A DNA stretch of 64,000 bases from Chryseobacterium panacisoli. Its GTDB lineage: Bacteria > Bacteroidota > Bacteroidia > Flavobacteriales > Weeksellaceae. The stretch covers positions 119,401 through 183,400 of the forward strand of contig NZ_VTRU01000007.1 in the NCBI RefSeq assembly GCF_008274625.1, in the 5' to 3' direction. This document shows positions 42,848 through 52,008 of the stretch, one piece after another (position 1 is the stretch's first letter; the number at the start of each line of letters is the position of its first letter). The position numbers were made by a program, and so were the translations under genes. Under the pieces are notes generated by a model that ran no database searches, was not told the DNA's origin, and saw only the letters and a program-made list of their open reading frames with translations.

Positions 42848-44059
42848 TTAAGCTGTTTTTAACGATTTTTTCTTTTTTCTTCCCCACCAGATCATAAATC
42901 CGGTAACCGGAAGAGAGGCACAGATCAAACTTACAATAAAGGCAATGATCTTGGTCCGAAGGCCTAAAATAGCTCCTACGTGGATATCATAATTGGCGCT
43001 CACAACTTTTTCCCCAAAATTTTTGTCCTTCGGATCATGAGTGTGCAGCAACTCTCCCGAGTTTTCATCAAAGATTAAGCTGCTGCTTTTATGATAAGAA
43101 TAAGAAAGATGTTTCACATACACCTCAAAGTTAGGGTGCTCGTGATCATCCATATGTGGGTGTCCTAAATCTATGGCAAAACCATAGGAGTCAGGATATT
43201 TTTCCGTTACGGTATTGATGATTTTATCCAGTGTCCCTTCTGTTCTGAGCTCGATAGGCGCTTTTGTTTTAATGTGGGAAAAGTCTGGATATTTTGTTTC
43301 TCCTCCCGAAAAGATGACATAGATCATCGCCTGAACAACAAAAAATGCATAGAAAAGTCCTGTGATGGAGAAGATTAAAGCAAAGATAGAAGCATAAAAA
43401 CCTAAGACATTATGAAGGTCATAGTTCTTACGTTTCCAGCTTTTAATATTTTTCCATTTGAAGGCAAAACGCTGTTTTCTTGCTGCTTTGTTCTTAGGCC
43501 ACCATAAGATGATCCCTGAGATCAGCATAATGATAAAAATGATAACAGGAATTCCTACTACATACGTTCCCCAGTCCTGTTTCAAAAGGTAGCTCCAGTG
43601 GATCATTTTTACAATATTGAAGAACCCGTTTTTCTCATCATACACTCTTAGTACTTTTCCGGTGTATGGGTTTACATAAGCCTGTTTATAGATAGGAAAT
43701 TCATCAAAATAATTCCAGGCATCCGTATTGTGTTCATACCAGAAGAACATATAGGACATTTTTTTGTCAATAGGAACATTTACCCAGTGAATCGGATATT
43801 TTTCCTTCACCTGTTCCGCAACAGCTTTTTCCATTACTCTGATAGGAAGTACCTGCTTCTGTTCAATATTTTGCTCCTGATGATAGATGACATCTTTTCG
43901 GGTGATATTTTCCACCTCATCCTTAAAAACGTACAATGCTCCGGTGATAGAGATAATAAAGATCAGAAAACCTATTCCCAATCCGAACCAAAGGTGCAGC
44001 TTGGCAGACCATTTTTTAAAGAATCCCGGTTTTTTTTTATGATGATGATTTTTCTTCAT
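42848..44059 (-). CDS. PepSY-associated membrane protein (PiuB-like), iron cluster
   Basis: 403 residues. Four main membrane helices (about 22-45, 160-180, 215-250, 358-380) with PepSY regions between them; HLWFGLGIGFLIFIISITGALYVF (first helix; core WFGLGIGFLIFIISITG) and MIWWGRKKKK at the end are typical. Such proteins accompany siderophore receptors and are thought to act in inner-membrane ferric-siderophore reduction or handling. Last gene of a five-gene leftward cluster, 51 bp after a TonB receptor gene; paralogue of 46225-47424. Confidence 0.87.
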   Translation of the reverse strand: MKKNHHHKKKPGFFKKWSAKLHLWFGLGIGFLIFIISITGALYVFKDEVENITRKDVIYHQEQNIEQKQVLPIRVMEKAVAEQVKEKYPIHWVNVPIDKKMSYMFFWYEHNTDAWNYFDEFPIYKQAYVNPYTGKVLRVYDEKNGFFNIVKMIHWSYLLKQDWGTYVVGIPVIIFIIMLISGIILWWPKNKAARKQRFAFKWKNIKSWKRKNYDLHNVLGFYASIFALIFSITGLFYAFFVVQAMIYVIFSGGETKYPDFSHIKTKAPIELRTEGTLDKIINTVTEKYPDSYGFAIDLGHPHMDDHEHPNFEVYVKHLSYSYHKSSSLIFDENSGELLHTHDPKDKNFGEKVVSANYDIHVGAILGLRTKIIAFIVSLICASLPVTGFMIWWGRKKKKSLKTA

Positions 44060-44110
44060 ATAGCAGTAAAAAGTAAAGCAAAGATATGTTTTACTTTTTA
44101 TTTAGTTTAA

Positions 44111-46225
44111 TTAAAATTTATATTCGATCATGAATGTTCCTCTCAATCCAAGAGCATTGGTGAAATCACTGTCTCTTGCTGTCCACCATGAAATGGCAGG
44201 CTGGTACACTTTGTTGAAAAGGTTTTCAATCCCTAATGATACCCTCCAGTTGTTGTTAACCTCATAACTTGATTTGAAATTAAAAACGGTATACTCCGGA
44301 ACATATCCTTCACCGTACGCATACAATCCTGTTTTCGCATTGGGCTCAAATCTGTTTTGCTGGAAAGAATGAAGCATATCAAGACCAATCGATAGAGTAG
44401 GGATAGGTCTTGCCTGTACATACGCCAGAACTTTAGGCGCAGAAATTCTGCTGTTATTGATTTTCGCTGAATAATCACCGTCATCTTTTACAGAAGTAAT
44501 ACCTTCCATCCAGCTGTAGCTTCCCCCAAACTGAATCCATTTTGCAGGGGTGAAGTGTAAAAATCCTTCCACTCCGTATACAATTTCAGGTGATCTCTGA
44601 ATCATCAGTGCTCTGTCCGGGCTCTGCACAAATGATGCTCCTAGTTTTGAAGTACTCACATAAGAAGTCAGTTCATAATTAAGCCAGCTGGAAAGCTGTC
44701 CTGTTGCTCCCAATTCATAATTGTTAACGATAATAGGTTTCGTTTCCAGACTCTTAATCGTTTCAGAAGTTGAGGTTCTCAGGATTCTTCCTAGTTCATT
44801 GATGGAGTAGGCTTGAGAGAAGCTTCCGAAAAGGTTGATATAAGGCTCAATATTATAACGGACACCGATATTTCCTACCAATGCATTATAGCTTAATTTC
44901 CCACCGGTTACAGGAATACTTTGGGTGAAAGTTCCGTCACTTTTAAGCGTAGAAAGCGTATTGAAGTCATCTACATTCACTTTGATATTTTCGTAGCGAA
45001 GACCTCCTTTGATGGTAAATTTTTTGAAAAGATCAATTTTTGCCAATACGAAAGGGGCAATATTGGTCATACTCATATCGGGAGTCCAGAAACGTCCGTC
45101 TTCAAGCTTCTGTACGGTCTCATCATTCAGAATATCAGCTCCGTAGATAATTTCTCCTTGTGAATTCGGGGAATTCCATAGCTGGGTATCCAAATTAAAT
45201 CTTGCTCCCTTTTTCTGGGAAATAACATTGGATTGCCCTCCATTAAAAAAAGTATCGCTATATCCGTAAACGGTTTTAAAATCCTGATAATAAAGATTGA
45301 TATTTAAAGAAGTTCCTGCAAACAGGTTCTTATTATCATAGCTCACTCTGATATTGTGGTTTTTCGGAGTTCCCTGAGGAGTTGTTTCCAATCCTTTTCC
45401 TATTCCCTCACCAGAGGTGGGAGTGATGCTGTATTTTCCTGTTTTTAATCCCACATTCAGGTCTGATCTTGAAGAATAGCCAATGTAGGAAGCTTCAATT
45501 CTTTGATTCTCGTTAATATCATACCCGATTTTAAGCAATCCATTGTAGTTGTCCATTTTGGCAATGCTGTAGGTAGGGCTGATCAAAACACCGTCTCCGT
45601 CTTTTGTATATCCCGTTCTTTCGTAGGCTAATGAAAGGGTATAGTCCAATTTGTTGATTTTTCCGGATAAAAGCTGGCTGGCTCTTACTCCTAAAGTACC
45701 ACCGTAAGGCTGGCCTGTAAAACCAATCTGTGAAGTTCCGGAGATTTTTTTATCTGTTTTGTTTCTTTTCGTAATATAATTGATGATCCCTCCATCTGCT
45801 CCGTTACCATAGATGGAAGAAGCTCCTTTGATAACTTCAATTCTTTCGATGGCTGAAGGGTCTATTGTTCTTAAATCTCTTGCTCCGTTACGAAGCGGGG
45901 TAGATTGTGGAATCCCATCAATCAAAACCAACACCTGGCGCCCTCTTAAAGTCTGTCCCGAATTGGAAGTCTGCCCGGAATTTGTTCCTAAACTGGGAAC
46001 CGTATACTGCAAAATGCTCGTAATATCTGAGTTAACAGTCAGCTGAGACTGGATCTGTTTTTCTCCTACCACTGTAATAGAGCTTGGAACCTCTTTTATG
46101 TTTTCCTTTTTTCTGGAGGCAGTCATGACAACCTCGTCTACATTTTTGGTTTGTAAACTATCTTTTACCTGAGCAAGAACGGTAGTAGTTCCTAAGCAGG
46201 CAGCTGATAAAAGTGCTTTTTTCAT
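44111..46225 (-). CDS. TonB-dependent siderophore receptor (1)
   Basis: 704 residues from the ATG at 46225, giving signal peptide MKKALLSAACLGTTTVLAQ. Plug domain has VDEVVMTASRKKENIKEVP (TonB-box area), VLVLIDGIPQ and RIEVIKGASSIYGNGADGG; the barrel ends FMIEYKF. It imports an iron chelate across the outer membrane. Its ATG overlaps the stop of the upstream PepSY gene by one base (TAATG), so the pair is translationally coupled, suggesting joint function. Confidence 0.93.
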   Translation of the reverse strand: MKKALLSAACLGTTTVLAQVKDSLQTKNVDEVVMTASRKKENIKEVPSSITVVGEKQIQSQLTVNSDITSILQYTVPSLGTNSGQTSNSGQTLRGRQVLVLIDGIPQSTPLRNGARDLRTIDPSAIERIEVIKGASSIYGNGADGGIINYITKRNKTDKKISGTSQIGFTGQPYGGTLGVRASQLLSGKINKLDYTLSLAYERTGYTKDGDGVLISPTYSIAKMDNYNGLLKIGYDINENQRIEASYIGYSSRSDLNVGLKTGKYSITPTSGEGIGKGLETTPQGTPKNHNIRVSYDNKNLFAGTSLNINLYYQDFKTVYGYSDTFFNGGQSNVISQKKGARFNLDTQLWNSPNSQGEIIYGADILNDETVQKLEDGRFWTPDMSMTNIAPFVLAKIDLFKKFTIKGGLRYENIKVNVDDFNTLSTLKSDGTFTQSIPVTGGKLSYNALVGNIGVRYNIEPYINLFGSFSQAYSINELGRILRTSTSETIKSLETKPIIVNNYELGATGQLSSWLNYELTSYVSTSKLGASFVQSPDRALMIQRSPEIVYGVEGFLHFTPAKWIQFGGSYSWMEGITSVKDDGDYSAKINNSRISAPKVLAYVQARPIPTLSIGLDMLHSFQQNRFEPNAKTGLYAYGEGYVPEYTVFNFKSSYEVNNNWRVSLGIENLFNKVYQPAISWWTARDSDFTNALGLRGTFMIEYKF

Positions 46226-47424
46226 TATATTTTCTTTCCTTTTTTCTTTCTTTTCCCCCACCAGACCAGGAATCCGGTTACAGGGAGTGATGTACACGTG
46301 AGGCCTGCCATAAACCAGATGATTTTTCCAATGATTCCGAAGTAGGATCCGGTATGAATATCATAATTGGCATTGGAGTATTTCTCGGCAGTACTGAGAT
46401 TGTGATGAGGTTTGTTGGCTAGTAGTTTTCCGGAGTATTTATCAAATGTCAGGAGATTTCTTTCGCTGTATCTTCCATCCAGTCCGTATACCGTTACAGG
46501 AAGGTTTTTCAGTTCTTTTCCTTTTTTATTCTTTCCGTTTAAATTAATTCTGAAGCTGGATGATTTTGCATACAGTTTTTCAGTCTGTACTGCGGCCAGA
46601 TCAAAAACAGCTTCATTCTTTGTCATCAGGGAGTCCGGAGATTTTCTTTCTTTTTCTTTTGGAAGTTCCCATGAACCGGATAATGCAAAAGTAAAAGTGT
46701 TTTTTACATAGGGATAAGCAAAATAGAGCCCTGTAACACTTAAAAGAAGGGCAATAAATGATGCATAAAAGCCCAGGATATTATGAAGATCATAATTTTT
46801 ACGTTTCCAGTTTTTTACATTTTCCCAATTGAACCAGAAACGTCCTTTTCTGGCGTTTTTATTTTTAGGCCACCATAAAATAATTCCTGTAATCAGCATG
46901 ATGACAAAAAGAACAGTTGGGATTCCTACAGTGTATGGTCCCCATTCTGAGTTGAGTAGAAGTCCCCAGTGGATATATTTCAGGATGTTGAATACATCAT
47001 ACTTCTCATTGTAGACCGCAAGGATTTCTCCGGTATACTGATTGACATAGGCCAGCTTGTTGATGTGTACCTGCTGAAAATAATTCCATCCTTTTTTGCT
47101 TTTGTCGTAGTATTCAAACTGATAGGATTTTGTTTTATCTAAAGGAATTTCTACAGCGCTTACAGGATACTTTTCATTAAGCTCCAGCGACACTTTTTCA
47201 CGAAGCAGATGAATCGGCAAAGGCTTTTCCCCGATTTCCTCTTTTTTCAGATAAATAGCTTCTTTACGTAAACTATTCTGTATTTCGTCCTTAAAAATAT
47301 ATAAAGTCCCCGAAAGAGAGACTATAAATACAATAATACCAACAGATAAACCAAACCACAGATGCAGTTTGGCAGACCATTTTTTTGTTGAAGAAGTCTT
47401 CTTTTTATGGTGATGCTTTTTCAT
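46225..47424 (-). CDS. PepSY-associated membrane protein (PiuB-like), second copy
   Basis: 399 residues, same architecture as 42848-44059: His/Lys-rich start, WSAKLHLWFGLSVG first helix, GIILWWPKNKNARKGRF loop, NYDLHNILGFYASF, NYDIHTGSYFG and the C-terminal GFLVWWGKRKKK. The conserved His residues in DLHN and DIHTG could bind heme or iron, which is inferred. Coupled to the downstream receptor by a TAATG overlap and 39 bp from the upstream receptor gene. Confidence 0.87.
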   Translation of the reverse strand: MKKHHHKKKTSSTKKWSAKLHLWFGLSVGIIVFIVSLSGTLYIFKDEIQNSLRKEAIYLKKEEIGEKPLPIHLLREKVSLELNEKYPVSAVEIPLDKTKSYQFEYYDKSKKGWNYFQQVHINKLAYVNQYTGEILAVYNEKYDVFNILKYIHWGLLLNSEWGPYTVGIPTVLFVIMLITGIILWWPKNKNARKGRFWFNWENVKNWKRKNYDLHNILGFYASFIALLLSVTGLYFAYPYVKNTFTFALSGSWELPKEKERKSPDSLMTKNEAVFDLAAVQTEKLYAKSSSFRINLNGKNKKGKELKNLPVTVYGLDGRYSERNLLTFDKYSGKLLANKPHHNLSTAEKYSNANYDIHTGSYFGIIGKIIWFMAGLTCTSLPVTGFLVWWGKRKKKGKKI

Positions 47425-47463
47425 AGCAAAAAGTTAACCCCGTGAGGGGCTAACCTTTGATTT

Positions 47464-49623
47464 TTAAAATTTATATCCTATTGATACCCTCCAGTTACGC
47501 GGAGCATTGTAGATCCATGCATATTCTCCTCCGTCTCCTCTGTATCCACTGTAAAGCTTTCTGTTAAGAACGTTATTCAGCATAAAGTTAACATCGAATT
47601 TTTTAGCAACATAAGAAACCCCGAAATTGGTATCAAAATAATCCGGAAGACTTTGATCTTTTGTGGCACTCACTCCAAACCAGGATTGTCTTCCTCCCTG
47701 ATACTGATACCCTGCAGAAATTCCGAAACCTTTCATAAGGCCGTTTTCAAACCTGTAGCTTACCCAAGTATTTTGTACATTTTTTGCATTTCCAGGAGAC
47801 TGGATTCCAATTCTTGTAGGATCTGTGTCTTTGATGGTTTTTGCATCTGTATAAGCATAGTTGATAATAAGGTTCAGCCCTTTGATGATCTCTCCTTTGA
47901 TATCAGTTTCAAAACCTCTTGCTCTTTGTTCTCCGGTAGGAACTTGAAAAGCTACACCACCGTTTTCATTTGAATTTCCGGCAACAAGAATATTTTGTCT
48001 TCTGATTTCGTACACAGCAAAAGTCGTATTCCATTTTCCACCGAACCAGTCTTTCTTCAACCCAAATTCAATATTCTGACCTCTGAAAGGGTCTGTAATC
48101 TTAGTTTGGTTAATCCCAGTTCCCGACTGTGGTGTAAAAGTTTTGTCATAGATACCATACGCCGAGAAATCTTCATTAATAGAGTAGCTTACTCCCACTC
48201 TTGGTGTAAACTCTCCTGCTGTATCAGGTACAATAGGAGTTCCAGGGCTCAGGTTAGGATATGCCGAATAAGTTTTACCGCTTGTGTATCTTCCCGCTAA
48301 TGTTATTCTTAGCTTATTGTTAAACATTTCAATCTGATCCTGAGCATAATAAGAAGTGTATTTTACTCCCTGGTCATTATAAAATGGAGCAGAAGTGTTT
48401 AAGGTATAAAAATCTGAGGAAGGAAGTTTTGAAGGATCTACACCATACTGAACATTATAAATATCAATAGGGAATGGCCCTCCTGCAAAAGATGAGAAAT
48501 CTGCCTTGTATTTTCTGTCTCCGTAATCAAATCCTGCAATTATTTTATGAACAATGTTTCCGGTATTTAATGTTCCTCTAACATAGGTCTGGAAAATATG
48601 GTTTTTTCCTTTGGCCTGCCAGTTACTTAATGTTCTGTTTAAAATATTTTTATTGGCTGAATCAAAAGTTCCCCACCATGAACCTCCGTCGTAATTCAGG
48701 TCCATATAAGCATATTGTGTACTCCAAACCCAGTCTTTGAAAAGCTTCTGATCTAAGCTTAAGAATAAACTCTGATCTTTTACTTCCGTTTTTTTGAAGT
48801 TAGGGTCATTAAAGTTGGTATGTACATTCAGCGAAGCATATCCGTCATTAGACATCAGATAAGCTCCCGGCTGATTGAATTTTAAATACTGATAGTTGTA
48901 TTGAGCGGTGAATGTAGTGGTCTTTGTAGGTCTGAAAGTAATGGAAGGAGCAACAATAATTTTGCTTGTTTTATCATTTTCAACCCATGAATTATTAGAG
49001 CTACCCATTAAATTAATACGGTAGTCTAAAACACCATCTTTTACAAGAACCCCGTCTAGATCAGCTTCTCCTCTGAAAAGATTATAGCTTCCCGTAGTGA
49101 AACGTACACTGTTGGCAAACTTTCCGGTAGGCTTTTTAGTTACCACATTATAAAACCCGGCTGGATCTCCCATAGAACCCATAAATCCGGCAGGACCTTT
49201 TACAAACTCTATTCTGTCTATGATAGAGGCATCAGGATTAATTGGACCCCACGTAGATGAAACATTCATTCCGTTCATGAAGGTAGCAATACTGGCTCCT
49301 CTCATGAATACATTAGAATATACATTATCCCAGTGTTCTACTTTTCTTGCCCCACTTACGTTACGGACAATTCCTTCAGACATGTTCAATGTAAGCTGAT
49401 CAGCAAGAACCTGAGAACTTATAGACTGTACATTTTGAGGAAGCTCAAGAATAGGAGTCTGGATTCTTAGTGAACCTGAAACCTCATTCAGCTTATACTT
49501 CTGATAATATCTTCCGTTAACAATTACTTCTTCAATATCATTGGATTTGATGGTGTCTTTTTTTTCCTGTGCAAAACTTAGCATTGAAGTCAGTAATGCA
49601 GCTCCTATTGTTATTCTTTTCAT
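47464..49623 (-). CDS. TonB-dependent siderophore receptor (2)
   Basis: 719 residues with signal peptide ending near LSFAQ. PILELPQNVQSISSQVLADQ (about residues 57-76) and FMNGMNVSSTWGPI with IEFVKGPAGFMGS are characteristic of the siderophore-receptor subgroup (hydroxamate/ferrichrome type). Barrel with terminal WRVSIGYKF. Middle gene of the cluster. The particular siderophore cannot be predicted. Confidence 0.93.
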   Translation of the reverse strand: MKRITIGAALLTSMLSFAQEKKDTIKSNDIEEVIVNGRYYQKYKLNEVSGSLRIQTPILELPQNVQSISSQVLADQLTLNMSEGIVRNVSGARKVEHWDNVYSNVFMRGASIATFMNGMNVSSTWGPINPDASIIDRIEFVKGPAGFMGSMGDPAGFYNVVTKKPTGKFANSVRFTTGSYNLFRGEADLDGVLVKDGVLDYRINLMGSSNNSWVENDKTSKIIVAPSITFRPTKTTTFTAQYNYQYLKFNQPGAYLMSNDGYASLNVHTNFNDPNFKKTEVKDQSLFLSLDQKLFKDWVWSTQYAYMDLNYDGGSWWGTFDSANKNILNRTLSNWQAKGKNHIFQTYVRGTLNTGNIVHKIIAGFDYGDRKYKADFSSFAGGPFPIDIYNVQYGVDPSKLPSSDFYTLNTSAPFYNDQGVKYTSYYAQDQIEMFNNKLRITLAGRYTSGKTYSAYPNLSPGTPIVPDTAGEFTPRVGVSYSINEDFSAYGIYDKTFTPQSGTGINQTKITDPFRGQNIEFGLKKDWFGGKWNTTFAVYEIRRQNILVAGNSNENGGVAFQVPTGEQRARGFETDIKGEIIKGLNLIINYAYTDAKTIKDTDPTRIGIQSPGNAKNVQNTWVSYRFENGLMKGFGISAGYQYQGGRQSWFGVSATKDQSLPDYFDTNFGVSYVAKKFDVNFMLNNVLNRKLYSGYRGDGGEYAWIYNAPRNWRVSIGYKF

Positions 49624-49657
49624 TGTTTATAAAGTCCTTAATGTGTGTATCAGTAAT

Positions 49658-49670
49658 GTACGTATCGTAC
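49658..49670. repeat. GTACG-TAT-CGTAC palindrome between two receptor genes
   Basis: A 13 bp palindrome directly beyond the stop codon of the leftward gene at 49671. It may form a short hairpin in the mRNA or bind a protein; no T-tract follows. Confidence 0.35.
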
Positions 49671-51857
49671 TTAAAATTTATATGTTAGTGTTCCTACAGC
49701 GTTGATCAGCCTTTGTGGGTTTGCTGTGGTATATCCGATCCAATAATGCTGATTGGTAAAGTTGTCTACCTTAACACCAATTCTGAATTTTTTTGCATCA
49801 TAATAAGCGCTGGCATTTAAGACAACATAGGATGGTAAAGAAAATACTCCATCTGCAGAATTGTAAATTTTATTTTCGCTCGCATAGTTTCCTCCAAGCC
49901 CAAATCCAAGCCCCTTAAGCCTTCCGTCAAGGAATTGATAGCTTGCATATAGGTTAGCCAGATAAGGAGAGCCTGATGTGTTAGGTCTTCTGTCTGCCAC
50001 GGAAGGATCCGCTTTTGTATATTTTGAATCATTGTAACTAAATCCGGCAATTGCTGTGAAACCTTTCACCAGATAAGCGTTAATCTCAAGCTCAACACCT
50101 TTACTTACAATAGTACCGTCCTGGATCTGAGCCTGCGGGTTAGAGGCAAGCTGTAGATTTCTTAAAACATCTTTTACTTTAATATTGTAATAGCTGAATG
50201 TAGAAGATACTTTTCCGTTAAAAAGGCTTGTTTTGATTCCTCCTTCCATCTGGTTAGCCTGTTCAGGAAGTGGTGTTCTTGTAATCCCCGACCCATCAAC
50301 AAAATATGAAAGGTTTTTAAAACTATTCTGATAGTTTCCAAATATAGAAACCTTGTCTTTAATAAGTTCATACACGATGCCTAGTTTTGGTGAAAAGAAG
50401 GTCTGATTTAGCCTTTTACTTTCTTCAGAGCTGGCAGCACCTGTAACACCCGGTTTATTTGTAAAGTTGTCTACCCTTAATGCCATTAAAACATTAAGAT
50501 TATTAGTGATATTCAATACGTTTGAAAGATATACCGCGTAGTTTTCCTGAATTCCTTTTATGATGTATGGGTTTTCATTTCCCGCCATAGCATCATATCT
50601 TTCCTGTAGTGCAGTACCGTTGAAATTTGTATAGTTAAAGCCGGGTTGGTGTAAAGGAACAGGAATTGAGTTTCCTTGTGGATCTCTATCAAACCCATTG
50701 ACATCGTAGAAGTTTTGATTGTTATTTACTCTCAAATAATCAAACCCTAATACAACTCTGTTTCTCAGATTTCCAATGCGGAAATCACCATTAAAGTTTT
50801 GTTGGAAATTAAGAGACTTTTTTCTGCTGTCTCTTGTAGACTGATCACTTCTGTACATACTATCTGCACTATCCCCCATAAAATAGAGGTAAGGCATAAA
50901 TCCATTTGAGTAGCTGGAAGACGTACTGAAATTGGTAGAAGAAGTAATAGAATTTGAAATTTTATAATTTATCTGTCCAAAAAAGTTGATACTTCTTCCT
51001 GTATTAGTAAGATCTTTTCCCAAATAGGAATTTTTATAATCGAGATTAAGATCTTTGATATTGTTTACTTTTTGCAGATAGCTTCCGGAATAGAAGAAAA
51101 AGGTTTGATCACTCATATTCTTCATCTGGAAAAGTTCCATATCCAAATTAATGCTTAAACGATCGGTAGGCTTGTAACTTAAGCTGGGAGCTATTGCAAG
51201 GTTTCTTCTGAATCCTTCTGTCTGGAAAGTTCCCTCATTGGTATAAGCAGAATTTAAACGGAATAATAATTTTTTATCCTGAGTAAGCGGAGTATTAATG
51301 TCTACTGCCGCTCTGTAGGTGTCATAACTACCCCCAGCCAAAGAGATATTTCCTCCAAATGATTCATATGGTTTTTTTGTCACCCTGTTTATTACCCCTC
51401 CATAACTTGACAATAAGCTTCCGAATAGAGTTCCTGATGGGCCTTTAAGAACCTCCATTTTTTCAAGGTTTATGGCATCAATTGTACCTGTTACTGCCCC
51501 AAGAACTCCGTTTCTTAAAGAATTTGCAGATACAAAACCTCTTAAACTTACATAGGCGCCACCGTCTCCCGCTCTTCCGTTTGAAGTCCACATGGGCTGT
51601 AAGCCGGTAATGTTTTTAAACGCATCGTCTACCGTATAAATTCCTTGATTTTCTAAGATATTCTTATCAACACTTGAATAAACTTGTGGATTTTCAATAG
51701 CCTTTAGCGGCATTTTGTTTGAATATTCACTGTCTTTTTTAATATACGTGTTTATAAGTAATACTTCATCAATGCTTTTGGCGTTAATAGAATCCTTCTG
51801 TTGAGCAAAGGTCACTACCGATCCCAGCACAGAAGCACAGATTAGTATATTTTTCAT
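49671..51857 (-). CDS. TonB-dependent siderophore receptor (3), first gene of the iron cluster
   Basis: 728 residues from the ATG at 51857 (MKNILICASVLGSVVTFAQ signal). The plug has DDAFKNITGLQPMW, LRGFVSANSLRNGV and MEVLKGPSGTLFGS; a 22-strand barrel ends NAVGTLTYKF. Closest to the ferrichrome/hydroxamate receptor group. The ATG is chosen over an upstream TTG because a -7 box lies at 51875-51882. The four genes that follow within about 50 bp gaps are probably in the same operon. Confidence 0.93.
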   Translation of the reverse strand: MKNILICASVLGSVVTFAQQKDSINAKSIDEVLLINTYIKKDSEYSNKMPLKAIENPQVYSSVDKNILENQGIYTVDDAFKNITGLQPMWTSNGRAGDGGAYVSLRGFVSANSLRNGVLGAVTGTIDAINLEKMEVLKGPSGTLFGSLLSSYGGVINRVTKKPYESFGGNISLAGGSYDTYRAAVDINTPLTQDKKLLFRLNSAYTNEGTFQTEGFRRNLAIAPSLSYKPTDRLSINLDMELFQMKNMSDQTFFFYSGSYLQKVNNIKDLNLDYKNSYLGKDLTNTGRSINFFGQINYKISNSITSSTNFSTSSSYSNGFMPYLYFMGDSADSMYRSDQSTRDSRKKSLNFQQNFNGDFRIGNLRNRVVLGFDYLRVNNNQNFYDVNGFDRDPQGNSIPVPLHQPGFNYTNFNGTALQERYDAMAGNENPYIIKGIQENYAVYLSNVLNITNNLNVLMALRVDNFTNKPGVTGAASSEESKRLNQTFFSPKLGIVYELIKDKVSIFGNYQNSFKNLSYFVDGSGITRTPLPEQANQMEGGIKTSLFNGKVSSTFSYYNIKVKDVLRNLQLASNPQAQIQDGTIVSKGVELEINAYLVKGFTAIAGFSYNDSKYTKADPSVADRRPNTSGSPYLANLYASYQFLDGRLKGLGFGLGGNYASENKIYNSADGVFSLPSYVVLNASAYYDAKKFRIGVKVDNFTNQHYWIGYTTANPQRLINAVGTLTYKF

Positions 51858-51874
51858 GAAAGTCAAATTTTTTG

Positions 51875-51882
51875 CAAATATA
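51875..51882 (-). promoter_or_regulatory. -7 box of the iron-uptake operon
   Basis: TATATTTG on the minus strand fits TAnnTTTG; predicted start about 51869, leader about 12 nt. A TGATA-TT-TATCA palindrome lies at 51916-51927, a position where an iron regulator could bind. Confidence 0.5.
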
Positions 51883-51915
51883 TTATTTTTAACTGTTCTA
51901 AATAAATAATATAAT

Positions 51916-51927
51916 TGATATTTATCA
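51916..51927. promoter_or_regulatory. TGATA-TT-TATCA palindrome, possible iron-regulator site
   Basis: Perfect inverted repeat about 50 bp upstream of the predicted start of the receptor operon. It has the AT-rich dyad character of Fur-type sites, but the flavobacterial Fur consensus is not certain enough to name it. Confidence 0.3.
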
Positions 51928-51952
51928 TAAAATTATTATATACTGAATAACA

Positions 51953-51987
51953 AAAAACCGCTATGGTCAATGCCATAACGGTTTTTA
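51953..51987 (-). terminator. Terminator of secA
   Basis: AAACCGCTATGG and CCATAACGGTTT pair with one mismatch; leftward it is followed by T6. It isolates secA from the iron operon. Confidence 0.8.
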
Positions 51988-52008
51988 GATAATATTATTA
52001 AATTTTTC

